Shown in pieces: positions 1 through 5,510 of a DNA stretch of 13,246 bases. Position 1 is the first letter of the stretch, and each line of letters opens with the position of its first letter. Below the pieces are notes generated by a model. It worked only from the letters and a program-made list of their open reading frames with translations, searched no databases and was not told the DNA's origin. The position numbers and the translations under genes were made by a program. Source of the DNA: Sphingomonadaceae bacterium (lineage in GTDB: Bacteria; Pseudomonadota; Alphaproteobacteria; Sphingomonadales; Sphingomonadaceae); the NCBI GenBank assembly GCA_947442095.1, contig CANEVG010000053.1, forward strand, positions 1 to 13,246, in the 5' to 3' direction.

Positions 1-51
1 GGGAAGATGACCCCTGTAGCCTGGGTTCCGTTTGGTTGCCGGACCGGCCAC
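1..51 (-). CDS. Possible 5' end of a leftward gene, cut by the window edge
   Basis: On the minus strand an AAGGAGGG stretch (61-54) is followed by a GTG (51-49) opening a frame that stays open to the window edge. The 17 visible residues read V-A-G-P-A-T-K-R-N-P-G-Y-R-G-H-L-P, a basic, Pro/Gly-containing start. A second start, ATG at 53-51, opens another frame, but it sits only one base after the Shine-Dalgarno core. The GTG frame is better placed, though its 3-4 base spacing is still short. Nothing in 17 residues identifies a family. If real, the gene is divergent from bfd and shares the control region 52-251. It could equally be chance. Confidence 0.3.
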   Translation of the reverse strand, partial: MAGPATKRNPGYRGHLP

Positions 52-190
52 ATCCCTCCTTGGCAGAGGCGCCACCTTGCCCGGAAACCGGCAGGTTGGC
101 GTTGGGGCGTCATTCCCAACTCTTGATGCGAAGCGTTGTATAGCGCCGGGCAGCGTGAAAGGCAACGCGGCGCAGACGTACGATTTCCTC

Positions 191-219
191 TTGCTACTGC
201 GAATGCCTCGCATTACTGA
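191..219 (+). promoter_or_regulatory. Predicted bfd promoter
   Basis: TTGCTA (191-196) and TACTGA (214-219) are separated by 17 bases, a sigma-70-like arrangement with a good -35 and a weak -10. It predicts transcription starting near 226, about 26 bases before the bfd ATG. The whole spacer is occupied by the Fur-like dyad at 198-212, the usual place for a repressor that blocks RNA polymerase. No start site has been mapped; this is a pattern match. Confidence 0.45.
198..212. promoter_or_regulatory. Fur-like operator in the bfd promoter
   Basis: The sequence TGCGAATGCCTCGCA is a dyad with TGCGA and TCGCA arms around a 5-base centre. Aligned on the 7-1-7 geometry of Fur boxes, 5 of 7 positions are symmetric. 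The same TGCGA-N5-TCGCA core recurs at 8274-8288 and 8316-8330. Alphaproteobacterial Fur sites (Caulobacter, for example) are known to be TGC...GCA palindromes of this size. Placement between -35 and -10, ahead of an iron-release gene, supports the call. That the regulator is Fur rather than another Fur-family protein is inference. Confidence 0.55.
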
Positions 220-251
220 GACGTGCATCAGCCGCTTGGGAAACCGCACCG

Positions 252-428
252 ATGTACATCTGCATCTGCAATGCCATCCGCGAGAACGACTTGCGCCGGG
301 CCGCCTGCCAGCAGCGCGGCGATGCCGAAACGCTCTACAGCCGCCTTGGTTTCGCGCCGCAGTGCCGCCAGTGCCTGGAAGAGGCGGAGATGATTGTCGA
401 GGAAGCGCGCTCGAGCATGGCGGCCTGA
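252..428 (+). CDS. bfd: Bacterioferritin-associated ferredoxin (Bfd)
   Basis: A 58-residue protein starting M-Y-I-C-I-C-N-A-I and ending S-S-M-A-A. The four cysteines C4, C6, C38 and C41 form the C-x-C...C-x2-C pattern that binds the [2Fe-2S] cluster in Bfd proteins. Length is close to the family's usual 60-75 residues. In characterised systems Bfd docks on bacterioferritin, passes electrons to stored ferric iron and so releases it to the cytosol. The next gene, 110 bases downstream, encodes bacterioferritin, the expected partner. The Shine-Dalgarno is weak (GGGAA about ten bases upstream). A Fur-like operator in the predicted promoter would give the iron-starvation induction known for bfd elsewhere. 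Confidence 0.93.
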   Translation: MYICICNAIRENDLRRAACQQRGDAETLYSRLGFAPQCRQCLEEAEMIVEEARSSMAA

Positions 429-448
429 AGGACCGGGTTGCTTTGCCG

Positions 449-470
449 GCCTCTTCCAGAGGCTTGTTTC
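449..470 (+). terminator. Terminator-like hairpin between bfd and bfr
   Basis: GCCTCT (449-454) pairs perfectly with AGAGGC (458-463) around a three-base loop, followed by TTGTTTC. A short GC-rich stem with a partly U-rich tail is typical of an intrinsic terminator or attenuator. It lies 20 bases after the bfd stop and 69 bases before bfr, so part of the bfd message could end here. The U-tract is imperfect, so partial termination or an RNA-processing role is as likely as full termination. Confidence 0.45.
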
Positions 471-499
471 AAAGTATCTGATCTGCTTGCGCCGCCGTG

Positions 500-521
500 T
501 GTCGCTGCCTAGACTGCGACA
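500..521. promoter_or_regulatory. Inverted repeat in the bfr leader
   Basis: TGTCGC (500-505) and GCGACA (516-521) are exact reverse complements, separated by ten bases. The repeat ends three bases before the bfr Shine-Dalgarno (525-531). It could be an operator with half-sites centred 16 bases apart, or an RNA hairpin masking the ribosome site. It does not match the TGCGA-N5-TCGCA motif. I see no firm promoter boxes between the upstream hairpin and this repeat. Confidence 0.3.
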
Positions 522-538
522 AACGAAGGAGATGTCGC

Positions 539-1018
539 GTGAAGGGTGATGCCAAGGTCATCGAGTTCCTCAACAAGGCCCTGCTGAACGAACTCACCGC
601 GATCAACCAGTACTGGCTGCATTACCGGATGCTGGCCAACTGGGGCCTCAAGAAGCTGGCCGAGTATGAGCGGCACGAATCGATCGACGAGATGAAGCAC
701 GCCGACCGGCTTGCAGACCGCATCTTGTTCCTTGACGGGCTGCCCAATTTTCAGGCGATCGGCCGGCTGCGCATCGGCGAGGATGTCGAGGACCTGCTCA
801 AGGCGGACCTCGCGTTAGAGCATGATGCGATCCCGCTGCTGAAGGATGCGATTGCGCACTGCGAGAGCGTGCGCGATTTCGTAAGCCGCGATCTGTTTGC
901 CGATATCCTCTCCAACGAAGAAGAGCATGTCGACGTGATCGAAACCCAGTTCGAAATGATCGCGCGGATGGGGCTGGCCAACTACATCCAGCTCAACAGT
1001 GAGGCTTCGGAAGCCTAA
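539..1018 (+). CDS. bfr: Bacterioferritin (haem-containing iron storage)
   Basis: A 159-residue ferritin-like four-helix protein. Starting from the GTG at 539, the numbering puts every known ligand at its family position: E18, E51, H54, E94, E127 and H130 for the di-iron ferroxidase centre, and M52 for the inter-subunit haem. Bacterioferritin forms a 24-mer that oxidises ferrous iron and stores it as a mineral core. The GTG is preferred because it gives the canonical K-G-D-A-K-V-I-E start and follows GAAGGAG (525-531) by seven bases. An upstream ATG at 497 adds 14 atypical residues. Bfd just upstream would mobilise the iron. The gene converges on the cyclotransferase-like gene, leaving 36 bases with no clear terminator. 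Confidence 0.97.
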   Translation: MKGDAKVIEFLNKALLNELTAINQYWLHYRMLANWGLKKLAEYERHESIDEMKHADRLADRILFLDGLPNFQAIGRLRIGEDVEDLLKADLALEHDAIPLLKDAIAHCESVRDFVSRDLFADILSNEEEHVDVIETQFEMIARMGLANYIQLNSEASEA

Positions 1019-1054
1019 CAACAAAGAGTAGCGGGCAGGGCGAAGCGCGCCTGA

Positions 1055-1489
1055 TCAGTCAGCATAGATACGCAAGGCCCGCGCGGCGACATGCGCGGCG
1101 AAATCACCGCCGGGCACCACAGCCAGCCCGGGATGCGAGCTGGTATTGGGCACATAGGCCTGTGCGCGCAGTAGTCCGCCCTTGGTGTGCACGGCCACGC
1201 TGGCGCGGCGGTATTCCCCGCGCGGCGGCCGCAGAGGGTCGAACTCTTCCCATAGATCGAGCGCTGCAACGGCCCTCAAGGAAATGGGCTGGCATCCGCC
1301 ATGAACCCACCCCCAGACGCGCCCCACTCCCGGCGTGAGCACCGGATAGACACCGCTGGGGTCCGCCTTAATCCGCAATGTGCCGCGCACCCAGCCGCGC
1401 CGGACCGGGCAGGCAAGCAGGCGCGCAAGCGGGTGATCGTATTCGCGTACCAGCGTTCCGTAGAAGAAGAGCCGCCGGGGCCACTCCAT
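1055..1489 (-). CDS. Gamma-glutamylcyclotransferase-like (AIG2/GGCT fold) protein
   Basis: A 144-residue protein. Near the N-terminus it has L-F-F-Y-G-T-L (residues 7-13), the Y-G-[ST]-L substrate-binding signature of the GGCT/AIG2-like fold. L77-D-L-W-E81-E then matches the L-D-x-Y/W-E segment that carries the catalytic glutamate, followed by G-E-Y-R-R (91-95). Characterised members release 5-oxoproline from gamma-glutamyl amines or dipeptides, but many bacterial ones have no assigned substrate. The ATG at 1489 is chosen because the fold starts immediately after it; a longer open frame overlaps hisN and is rejected. It lies 17 bases after hisN and is probably cotranscribed. No clear Shine-Dalgarno is visible. 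Confidence 0.8.
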   Translation of the reverse strand: MEWPRRLFFYGTLVREYDHPLARLLACPVRRGWVRGTLRIKADPSGVYPVLTPGVGRVWGWVHGGCQPISLRAVAALDLWEEFDPLRPPRGEYRRASVAVHTKGGLLRAQAYVPNTSSHPGLAVVPGGDFAAHVAARALRIYAD

Positions 1490-1506
1490 CTGCGAAACCC
1501 GCGCGT

Positions 1507-2292
1507 TCAGTGCGCGCAGGCCAGCGCCTCGACCACATCGTCGAGCCGCGCAGGATCGCCCAGCGCAATGACGTGACCGTGAGAGCCAGCATGGAGCGGC
1601 TCTCCGTTCCAGTCTGCCATGGTGCCGCCCGCACCTTCGACGATCGGCACCAGCGCGGCCCAGTCGTGGAGCTTGAGCCCAGCCTCGCATACCAAATCGA
1701 GCTGGCCGATGGCGAGCATGGCGTAGTTGTAGCAGTCTCCGCCCATGACCATGCGCTTGTGATCGGTCTTGGCAGCCAGGCCCATGAAGTGCGAGCCGTC
1801 GTGATCATCGAAATAATGCGGCCCGGTGGTGGCGAGAGCCGCATCGGACAACTGCGCAAGGGGGCGCGTGCGCACCGGCTTGCCGTTGAAAAGGGTGGGC
1901 TTGCCGATCACCCCCACCCAGCGCTCACCGAGGATCGGTTGGTCGATCACCCCGAGCACGGGAAAGCCCTCAATGACAAGGGCGATCAGTGTGCCGAACA
2001 GGGGCCGCCCTGCGAGGAACCCGGTCGTGCCATCGATCGGATCGAGCACCCAACTGCGGCCCGATGCGCCCGGCGTTGCGCCCATCTCCTCACCGATCAC
2101 GGTGTCCGCCGGTGATTCGGCTTTCAGGATCAGGCGCATGGCTTCTTCCGCTGCACGGTCCGCCAAAGTTACCGGCGAGGCATCGGACTTGCGCTCCGCG
2201 GCAAGGCCGCTGCGGAAATGGGGGCGAATGGCAGCGCCCGCCGCATCAGCGAGGCGCATGGCCAAGGCAACTTCGCGGTCAAAATCTATCAT
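1507..2292 (-). CDS. hisN: Histidinol-phosphatase, inositol-monophosphatase family (HisN)
   Basis: A 261-residue Mg-dependent phosphatase with the family metal motifs: G-E68-E (first metal ligand), D84-P-I-D87-G-T-T, and the C-terminal L-K-L-H-D210-W-A-A-L. P-L-F-G-T-L-I-A-L after the DPIDGT motif and G-G-D-C-Y-N-Y-A-M-L (184-193) resemble the HisN branch, which converts L-histidinol phosphate to L-histidinol, rather than SuhB or CysQ. An AGGAG lies only one base before the ATG, so initiation here is not ideal, but the N-terminal helix (L-A-D-A-A-G) supports this start. Followed closely by the cyclotransferase-like gene. Another sugar- or nucleotide-phosphate substrate cannot be ruled out. 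Confidence 0.85.
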   Translation of the reverse strand: MIDFDREVALAMRLADAAGAAIRPHFRSGLAAERKSDASPVTLADRAAEEAMRLILKAESPADTVIGEEMGATPGASGRSWVLDPIDGTTGFLAGRPLFGTLIALVIEGFPVLGVIDQPILGERWVGVIGKPTLFNGKPVRTRPLAQLSDAALATTGPHYFDDHDGSHFMGLAAKTDHKRMVMGGDCYNYAMLAIGQLDLVCEAGLKLHDWAALVPIVEGAGGTMADWNGEPLHAGSHGHVIALGDPARLDDVVEALACAH

Positions 2293-2416
2293 GCTCCTGC
2301 AATGGCCCCCTGCGCATGGTCAGGTCAAGCTCAGCGAAGACCCCGGAACGACTCGGCAAGGCACTTGGAGGAGTGGCGCAAATGATTGCAGAATTGGAGA
2401 GCCAGCGGCTTTGTGC
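2293..2416. other. Spacer upstream of hisN, no gene seen
   Basis: Short stretch between the coupled roxA-rluE block and hisN. I found no convincing promoter boxes reading toward hisN and no terminator hairpin. On the plus strand GGAGGAG precedes an ATG at 2382 with good spacing, but that frame stops after 12 codons (M-I-A-E-L-E-S-Q-R-L-C-A) and nothing downstream on that strand is a gene. Confidence 0.3.
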
Positions 2417-2719
2417 TTAACGATAGTGATATGGCGCACAGCCGAATGGCAAGGAGGCAGCTATTTCGGGCACAAGTGGCCGCAAGACCCGCAGTGATGA
2501 TACTTGGGGCGCGGCGCAATGGCACGAAACAGCAGACCCGGGGTAGACCGCGCGATTGCCTCGGCTGGGGCAGTAACGCGTGATGGACAGCCAATCTCCT
2601 TCAGCCGCGCACGGGCGGCGGATCTCGCGCCGTGGATCGGCCGCCTCTATGTGGTCATCGTAGATGCCCCACCAGACGCCGCGACTGGAGACGATCGCCA
2701 GACTCGCGCCGGACGGCAT
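2417..2719 (-). pseudogene. Small gene coupled to rluE, probably frameshifted, with zinc-ribbon-like tail
   Basis: The ATG (2719-2717) overlaps the rluE stop as TGATG, a translational-coupling arrangement. The frame runs 100 codons to a TAA at 2419-2417. The first ~36 residues look coding (V-S-S-R-G-V-W-W-G-I-Y-D-D, G/C third positions), but the rest reads poorly. In the frame one base over, open from 2646, the same strand reads A-R-A-R-L-K-E-I-G-C-P-S-R and ends P-K-Y-H-H-C-G-S-C-G-H-L-C-P-K before a TAG at 2463-2461: a basic protein with a C-x2-C...C tail. 2719 to 2461 is 259 bases, or 86 codons plus one, as a one-base insertion between about 2646 and 2600 would give. I do not recognise the family. 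It could be a broken gene, a sequencing error, or an intact 100-codon ORF. Confidence 0.45.
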
Positions 2720-3276
2720 CAAGCCGTGGCAGTAGAGCCAGCCTCGCGCCACTGACCTGTTGCCAGTCCCTCCAGCGTCCAATCGGCGATGCGCCAACGC
2801 ACCAGCCGCAAGGTGGGCAGGCCAATGGCCGCCGTCATGCGGCGCACTTGCCGGTTGCGGCCTTCTTCGATCGTCAGGCTGAGCCAGCAATCGGGCACGC
2901 TCTTGCGAAAGCGGACGGGCGGATCGCGCGGCCACAGTACGGGCGGATCGATCCGTTCCACCAGCGCCGGAAGGGTCGGCCCATCCTTGAGGTGCACGCC
3001 GTGCCGCAAGGGCTCGAGCGCCGCCTCGTCGGGATCGCCTTCCACCTGAACAAGGTAGGTCTTGGGCATCTTGAAGCGGGGATCGGCAATGCGCGCCTGC
3101 ATGCGGCCGTCGTCAGTGAGCAGCAGCAGGCCTTCGCTATCAAGATCGAGCCGCCCGGCGGGATAGACCCCGGGCCGCTCGATGTAGGCGGCGAGCGTTG
3201 GACGCGGCGAGCCGTTTGGCTCCGGGCTGAACTGGCACAGTACCCCGAAGGGCTTGTTGAACAGGATCAGCGTCAT
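2719..3276 (-). CDS. rluE: 23S rRNA pseudouridine synthase, RluE-like
   Basis: A 185-residue protein of the RsuA/RluB/RluE/RluF family without the N-terminal S4 RNA-binding domain, as in RluE. It starts M-T-L-I-L-F-N-K-P-F-G-V and carries G-R-L-D44-L-D-S-E-G-L-L-L-L-T (from 41), where D44 is the catalytic aspartate of the family. E-E-G-R-N-R-Q-V-R-R-M follows, the conserved segment near the active site. E. coli RluE makes pseudouridine 2457 in 23S rRNA, near the peptidyl-transferase centre; the same target here is inferred. Its ATG overlaps the roxA stop (ATGA) and its own stop overlaps the next ATG (TGATG), so three genes are chained. Confidence 0.87.
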   Translation of the reverse strand: MTLILFNKPFGVLCQFSPEPNGSPRPTLAAYIERPGVYPAGRLDLDSEGLLLLTDDGRMQARIADPRFKMPKTYLVQVEGDPDEAALEPLRHGVHLKDGPTLPALVERIDPPVLWPRDPPVRFRKSVPDCWLSLTIEEGRNRQVRRMTAAIGLPTLRLVRWRIADWTLEGLATGQWREAGSTATA

Positions 3277-4442
3277 CGCTCGTCCTCATCGAAGGCAAGG
3301 CTGCCCTGATCGATCAGCGCAGCGACCAGTGTCACCACGGCGGGCGATGCGGACAATGCTGGACCGAGGGTCAGGCTGGCAGACGCGCAGATCTGTTCTG
3401 CAACCCTTGCCGCATCACCCGTACAATCGAAGCTCTGGCCATCAACAAAGAGGAACAGCGCGCCCTCCCCCTGGCGGATGAAGGCGAAGCGGCTGGCGGG
3501 ATTGCGGGCCAACGGCTGGCTGCTGGCAATCAGGGCCTGCACAACCGCCTGCCCGACCGCGGCTTCCGGCTGCCAATCGGCGTCCGCATACTTGGGCAGG
3601 CTGGTATAGGCCCCAAACCAGCGCGCGAAGGCCGCGCCATCGGCAAGGCCGCTGAGCGCCATCGCATGGAGCCGCTCCAGCGCTGCGGGGGTGATCTCGC
3701 CGGGATGGGCCTGCGGTACAAGGTCCGCATCGGTATAGCGGTCGTCCTCCGGCAGCGCATCGGCGAGATGCGCCGCCCAGCCTTCGACCAGATCGGCGCG
3801 TGAGGGAGCACGAAAGCCGATGGAATAGGTCATGCAATCCCCGCCTACGGCCACACCGTCGTGGGCAAAGCCCGGCGGGACGTAAAGGATGTCGCCCGCC
3901 TCGAGCACCCAGTCTCCGGTGGCTTCGAAATCGGCGATCAAGCGCAAGTCCGCGTGCAGGACCAGCGGCGTGTCGGCGCCGCAGCGCGGCCCTACGCGCC
4001 AGCGCCGCCGGCCAAGGCCTTGCACCAGAAACACGTCATACTGGTCGAAGTGCGGCCCAACCCCGCCGCCATCGGCGGCATAGCTGACCATCACGTCATC
4101 GATCCGCCAATCGGGCACGAAGCGGAACGGCGCGATCAGCATGGCAACTTCGGGCACGTGGTGATCGACCGCCTGCACCAGCAAGGTCCACGGCGCGGCT
4201 TCCGCCTTGGCAAAGCGGGCTTCGGGGAACGGGCCGCTTTCCAACACCATGCCATCGCTTCGCCGGGTTATCAGCCGGGATTCGACGCCAGACTCTTCGC
4301 ATGCGAGGCCTGCAAGTTCATCCGGTTCAAGCGGATTGATCCAGTTCGCCCACGGATTGCGGATCAGGAGCGGGCGCTTTTGCCAAGTGTCCCGAAGGAA
4401 GGCAGCGTGATCGAAATCGGCAAAATGCATGGGGGCGCTCAT
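3273..4442 (-). CDS. roxA: JmjC/cupin-4 protein hydroxylase, RoxA (YcfD)-like
   Basis: A 389-residue Fe(II)/2-oxoglutarate oxygenase. The metal triad is visible as G-P-H131-F-D133-Q-Y-D-V-F with H194 in P-P-G-F-A-H-D-G. The short N-terminal motif W-Q-K-R-P-L-L-I-R-N (20-29) and the long C-terminal region after the jelly roll match the RoxA layout (E. coli RoxA is about 373 residues). RoxA hydroxylates an arginine of ribosomal protein L16; the substrate here is inferred from family and from the overlapping rRNA-modification gene rluE. Start: ATG at 4442 or, 12 bases later, ATG at 4430; neither has a good Shine-Dalgarno. A longer upstream frame (to 4691) runs antisense into the dehalogenase gene and is rejected. 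Confidence 0.87.
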   Translation of the reverse strand: MSAPMHFADFDHAAFLRDTWQKRPLLIRNPWANWINPLEPDELAGLACEESGVESRLITRRSDGMVLESGPFPEARFAKAEAAPWTLLVQAVDHHVPEVAMLIAPFRFVPDWRIDDVMVSYAADGGGVGPHFDQYDVFLVQGLGRRRWRVGPRCGADTPLVLHADLRLIADFEATGDWVLEAGDILYVPPGFAHDGVAVGGDCMTYSIGFRAPSRADLVEGWAAHLADALPEDDRYTDADLVPQAHPGEITPAALERLHAMALSGLADGAAFARWFGAYTSLPKYADADWQPEAAVGQAVVQALIASSQPLARNPASRFAFIRQGEGALFLFVDGQSFDCTGDAARVAEQICASASLTLGPALSASPAVVTLVAALIDQGSLAFDEDER

Positions 4443-4546
4443 GGGCCTGCGGGCGGCGCCTGTCAAAATGTGGTGTCTGGTCAACCGGCCATGAAGCAAG
4501 CTAAGCTGGTCACGACCGCGAGAATGACCCGGCGAAAGGAAAGACA
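4443..4546. promoter_or_regulatory. Divergent intergenic region, roxA / dehalogenase
   Basis: Both transcripts should start in these 104 bases. I see no convincing -35/-10 pair in either direction. The only clear signal is AAAGGA (4535-4540), the ribosome site of the dehalogenase gene. Confidence 0.4.
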
Positions 4547-5440
4547 ATGCAGGCCTTGCGGACCGACGACAGCCGTTTCGCCGATCTGCCCGGCTATGGC
4601 TTTGCACCGCACTATACCGACACGCTACCCGGCTATGAAGGCCTGCGCGTCCACTATGTGGATGAAGGACCACGGGATGCCGCGACGACATTCCTGTGCC
4701 TGCATGGCCAGCCAGCCTGGTCGTATCTCTACCGCAAGATGATCCCGATCTTTACCGAGGCCGGCTACCGGGTGGTCGCGCCCGATCTGCTGGGATTTGG
4801 CCGCTCCGACAAGCCGGTGGAGGATGCGGTCTATACCTTCCATTTCCACCGGAACATGCTGCGCGCCTTCATCGCGGCGCTCGATCTGCAGCGCATGACG
4901 CTGGTGTGCCAGGACTGGGGCGGCATTCTGGGGCTGACCCTTCCTCCCGATATGCCGGAACGGTTCGACCGACTGCTGGTGATGAACACCACAATCCCGA
5001 CAGGGCAGCCGGCGGGCGCAGGTTTCGATGCGTGGCGGGCCTTCAATCGCAGCCAGCATGACATGAACATCCCCGGACTGTTCAAGCGCGCGCAGGCGGG
5101 TCTGAGCGATGCGGAAGCGGCGGCCTATGGCGCGCCCTTCCCCGACGCCGCCTACAAGGCCGGAGTGCGGCGCTTTCCAGAACTGGTGATGACCAGCCCG
5201 GACATGGAGGGCGTGGCCGATGCGAAACGCGCGGCCGCCTGGTGGCAGACCGAATGGAGCGGGCCGAGCTTCATGGCGGTCGGCATGCTGGACCCGGTGC
5301 TGGGGCCGGACATCATGGCGGACTTGCGGTCGGCGATCCGGGGTTGCCCGAGGCCTCTGGAGATCGCCGATGGAGGGCATTTTGTGCAAGAGCGCGGGGG
5401 GCCGATTGCCAAGGCTGCGCTCGAAGCGTTCGGACTATAG
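4547..5440 (+). CDS. Haloalkane dehalogenase, HLD-I (DhlA-like) subfamily
   Basis: A 297-residue alpha/beta-hydrolase. The order of signatures fits haloalkane dehalogenases: H53-G-Q-P-A-W-S-Y-L-Y (oxyanion/halide region), nucleophile D123 followed by halide-binding W124 in V-C-Q-D-W-G-G, acid D249 in G-M-L-D-P, and base H278 in G-G-H-F-V-Q-E. The cap segment G-F-D-A-W163 aligns with the DhlA cap tryptophan (W175), and A-A-Y-G-A-P-F-P-D (192-200) also resembles DhlA, placing it in HLD-I. The reaction is hydrolysis of a carbon-halogen bond to alcohol plus halide. The natural substrate is unknown, and several genomic members have weak or no measured dehalogenase activity. The gene stands alone, with no catabolic partner or mobile element beside it. 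Shine-Dalgarno AAAGGA ends six bases before the ATG. Confidence 0.88.
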   Translation: MQALRTDDSRFADLPGYGFAPHYTDTLPGYEGLRVHYVDEGPRDAATTFLCLHGQPAWSYLYRKMIPIFTEAGYRVVAPDLLGFGRSDKPVEDAVYTFHFHRNMLRAFIAALDLQRMTLVCQDWGGILGLTLPPDMPERFDRLLVMNTTIPTGQPAGAGFDAWRAFNRSQHDMNIPGLFKRAQAGLSDAEAAAYGAPFPDAAYKAGVRRFPELVMTSPDMEGVADAKRAAAWWQTEWSGPSFMAVGMLDPVLGPDIMADLRSAIRGCPRPLEIADGGHFVQERGGPIAKAALEAFGL

Positions 5441-5454
5441 CTAATGTATCCCGA

Positions 5455-5478
5455 CCCCCTCCCCCGTCAGGGAGAGGG
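5455..5478. terminator. GC-rich hairpin between convergent dehalogenase and prs genes
   Basis: C-rich 5457-5465 pairs with GGGAGAGGG (5470-5478) around the loop GTCA, giving about eight pairs with one A-C mismatch. It lies 16 bases after the dehalogenase stop and about 30 bases past the prs stop on the other strand. No U-tract directly follows the stem in either direction, though an A6 run at 5489-5494 lies beside it. It could be a weak bidirectional terminator or a copy of a dispersed intergenic palindrome. Confidence 0.35.
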
Positions 5479-5510
5479 CCGGAACCCCAAAAAATCAAAC
5501 CTCTTCAAGC

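Larger units (their letters stand above)
52..251. promoter_or_regulatory. Control region upstream of bfd
   Basis: About 200 bases without a convincing gene. The rightward frame that crosses it (from 32) uses the bfd region in a different frame and shows no family resemblance. What it does hold is a candidate promoter with a Fur-like dyad, at 191-219, listed separately. Upstream of that, 62-190, I see no clear operator or hairpin. If the gene at 1-51 is real, this is a divergent intergenic region. Confidence 0.5.

Noticed and set aside
32..481. A 149-codon plus-strand frame over the bfd region
   Set aside because: It reads bfd in the wrong frame, while the short 252-428 frame carries the C-x-C...C-x2-C cluster motif.
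2340..2410. A stretch loosely resembling the 5' part of a serine tRNA
   Set aside because: No acceptor stem closes, and the anticodon and T arms are missing.
2382..2420. A 12-codon ORF after a good GGAGGAG ribosome site, as a possible leader peptide
   Set aside because: No gene follows on that strand that it could regulate, and there are no repeated regulatory codons or attenuator hairpins.
2504..2755. An 83-codon plus-strand frame containing a stretch faintly like the N-terminus of AraC-type regulators (A-D-L-A-P-W-I-G-R-L)
   Set aside because: It is antisense to the coupled small gene and the rluE end, has no DNA-binding domain, and the likeness is too short to count.
4296..4305. TCGCATGCGA palindrome inside roxA as a possible further operator
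   Set aside because: The arms are in the opposite order and without the five-base centre of the TGCGA-N5-TCGCA motif; it is internal to coding sequence.
3861..4742. A 293-codon plus-strand frame across roxA and the dehalogenase start
   Set aside because: It runs antisense to roxA and then out of frame through a well-supported hydrolase; no domain is recognisable.
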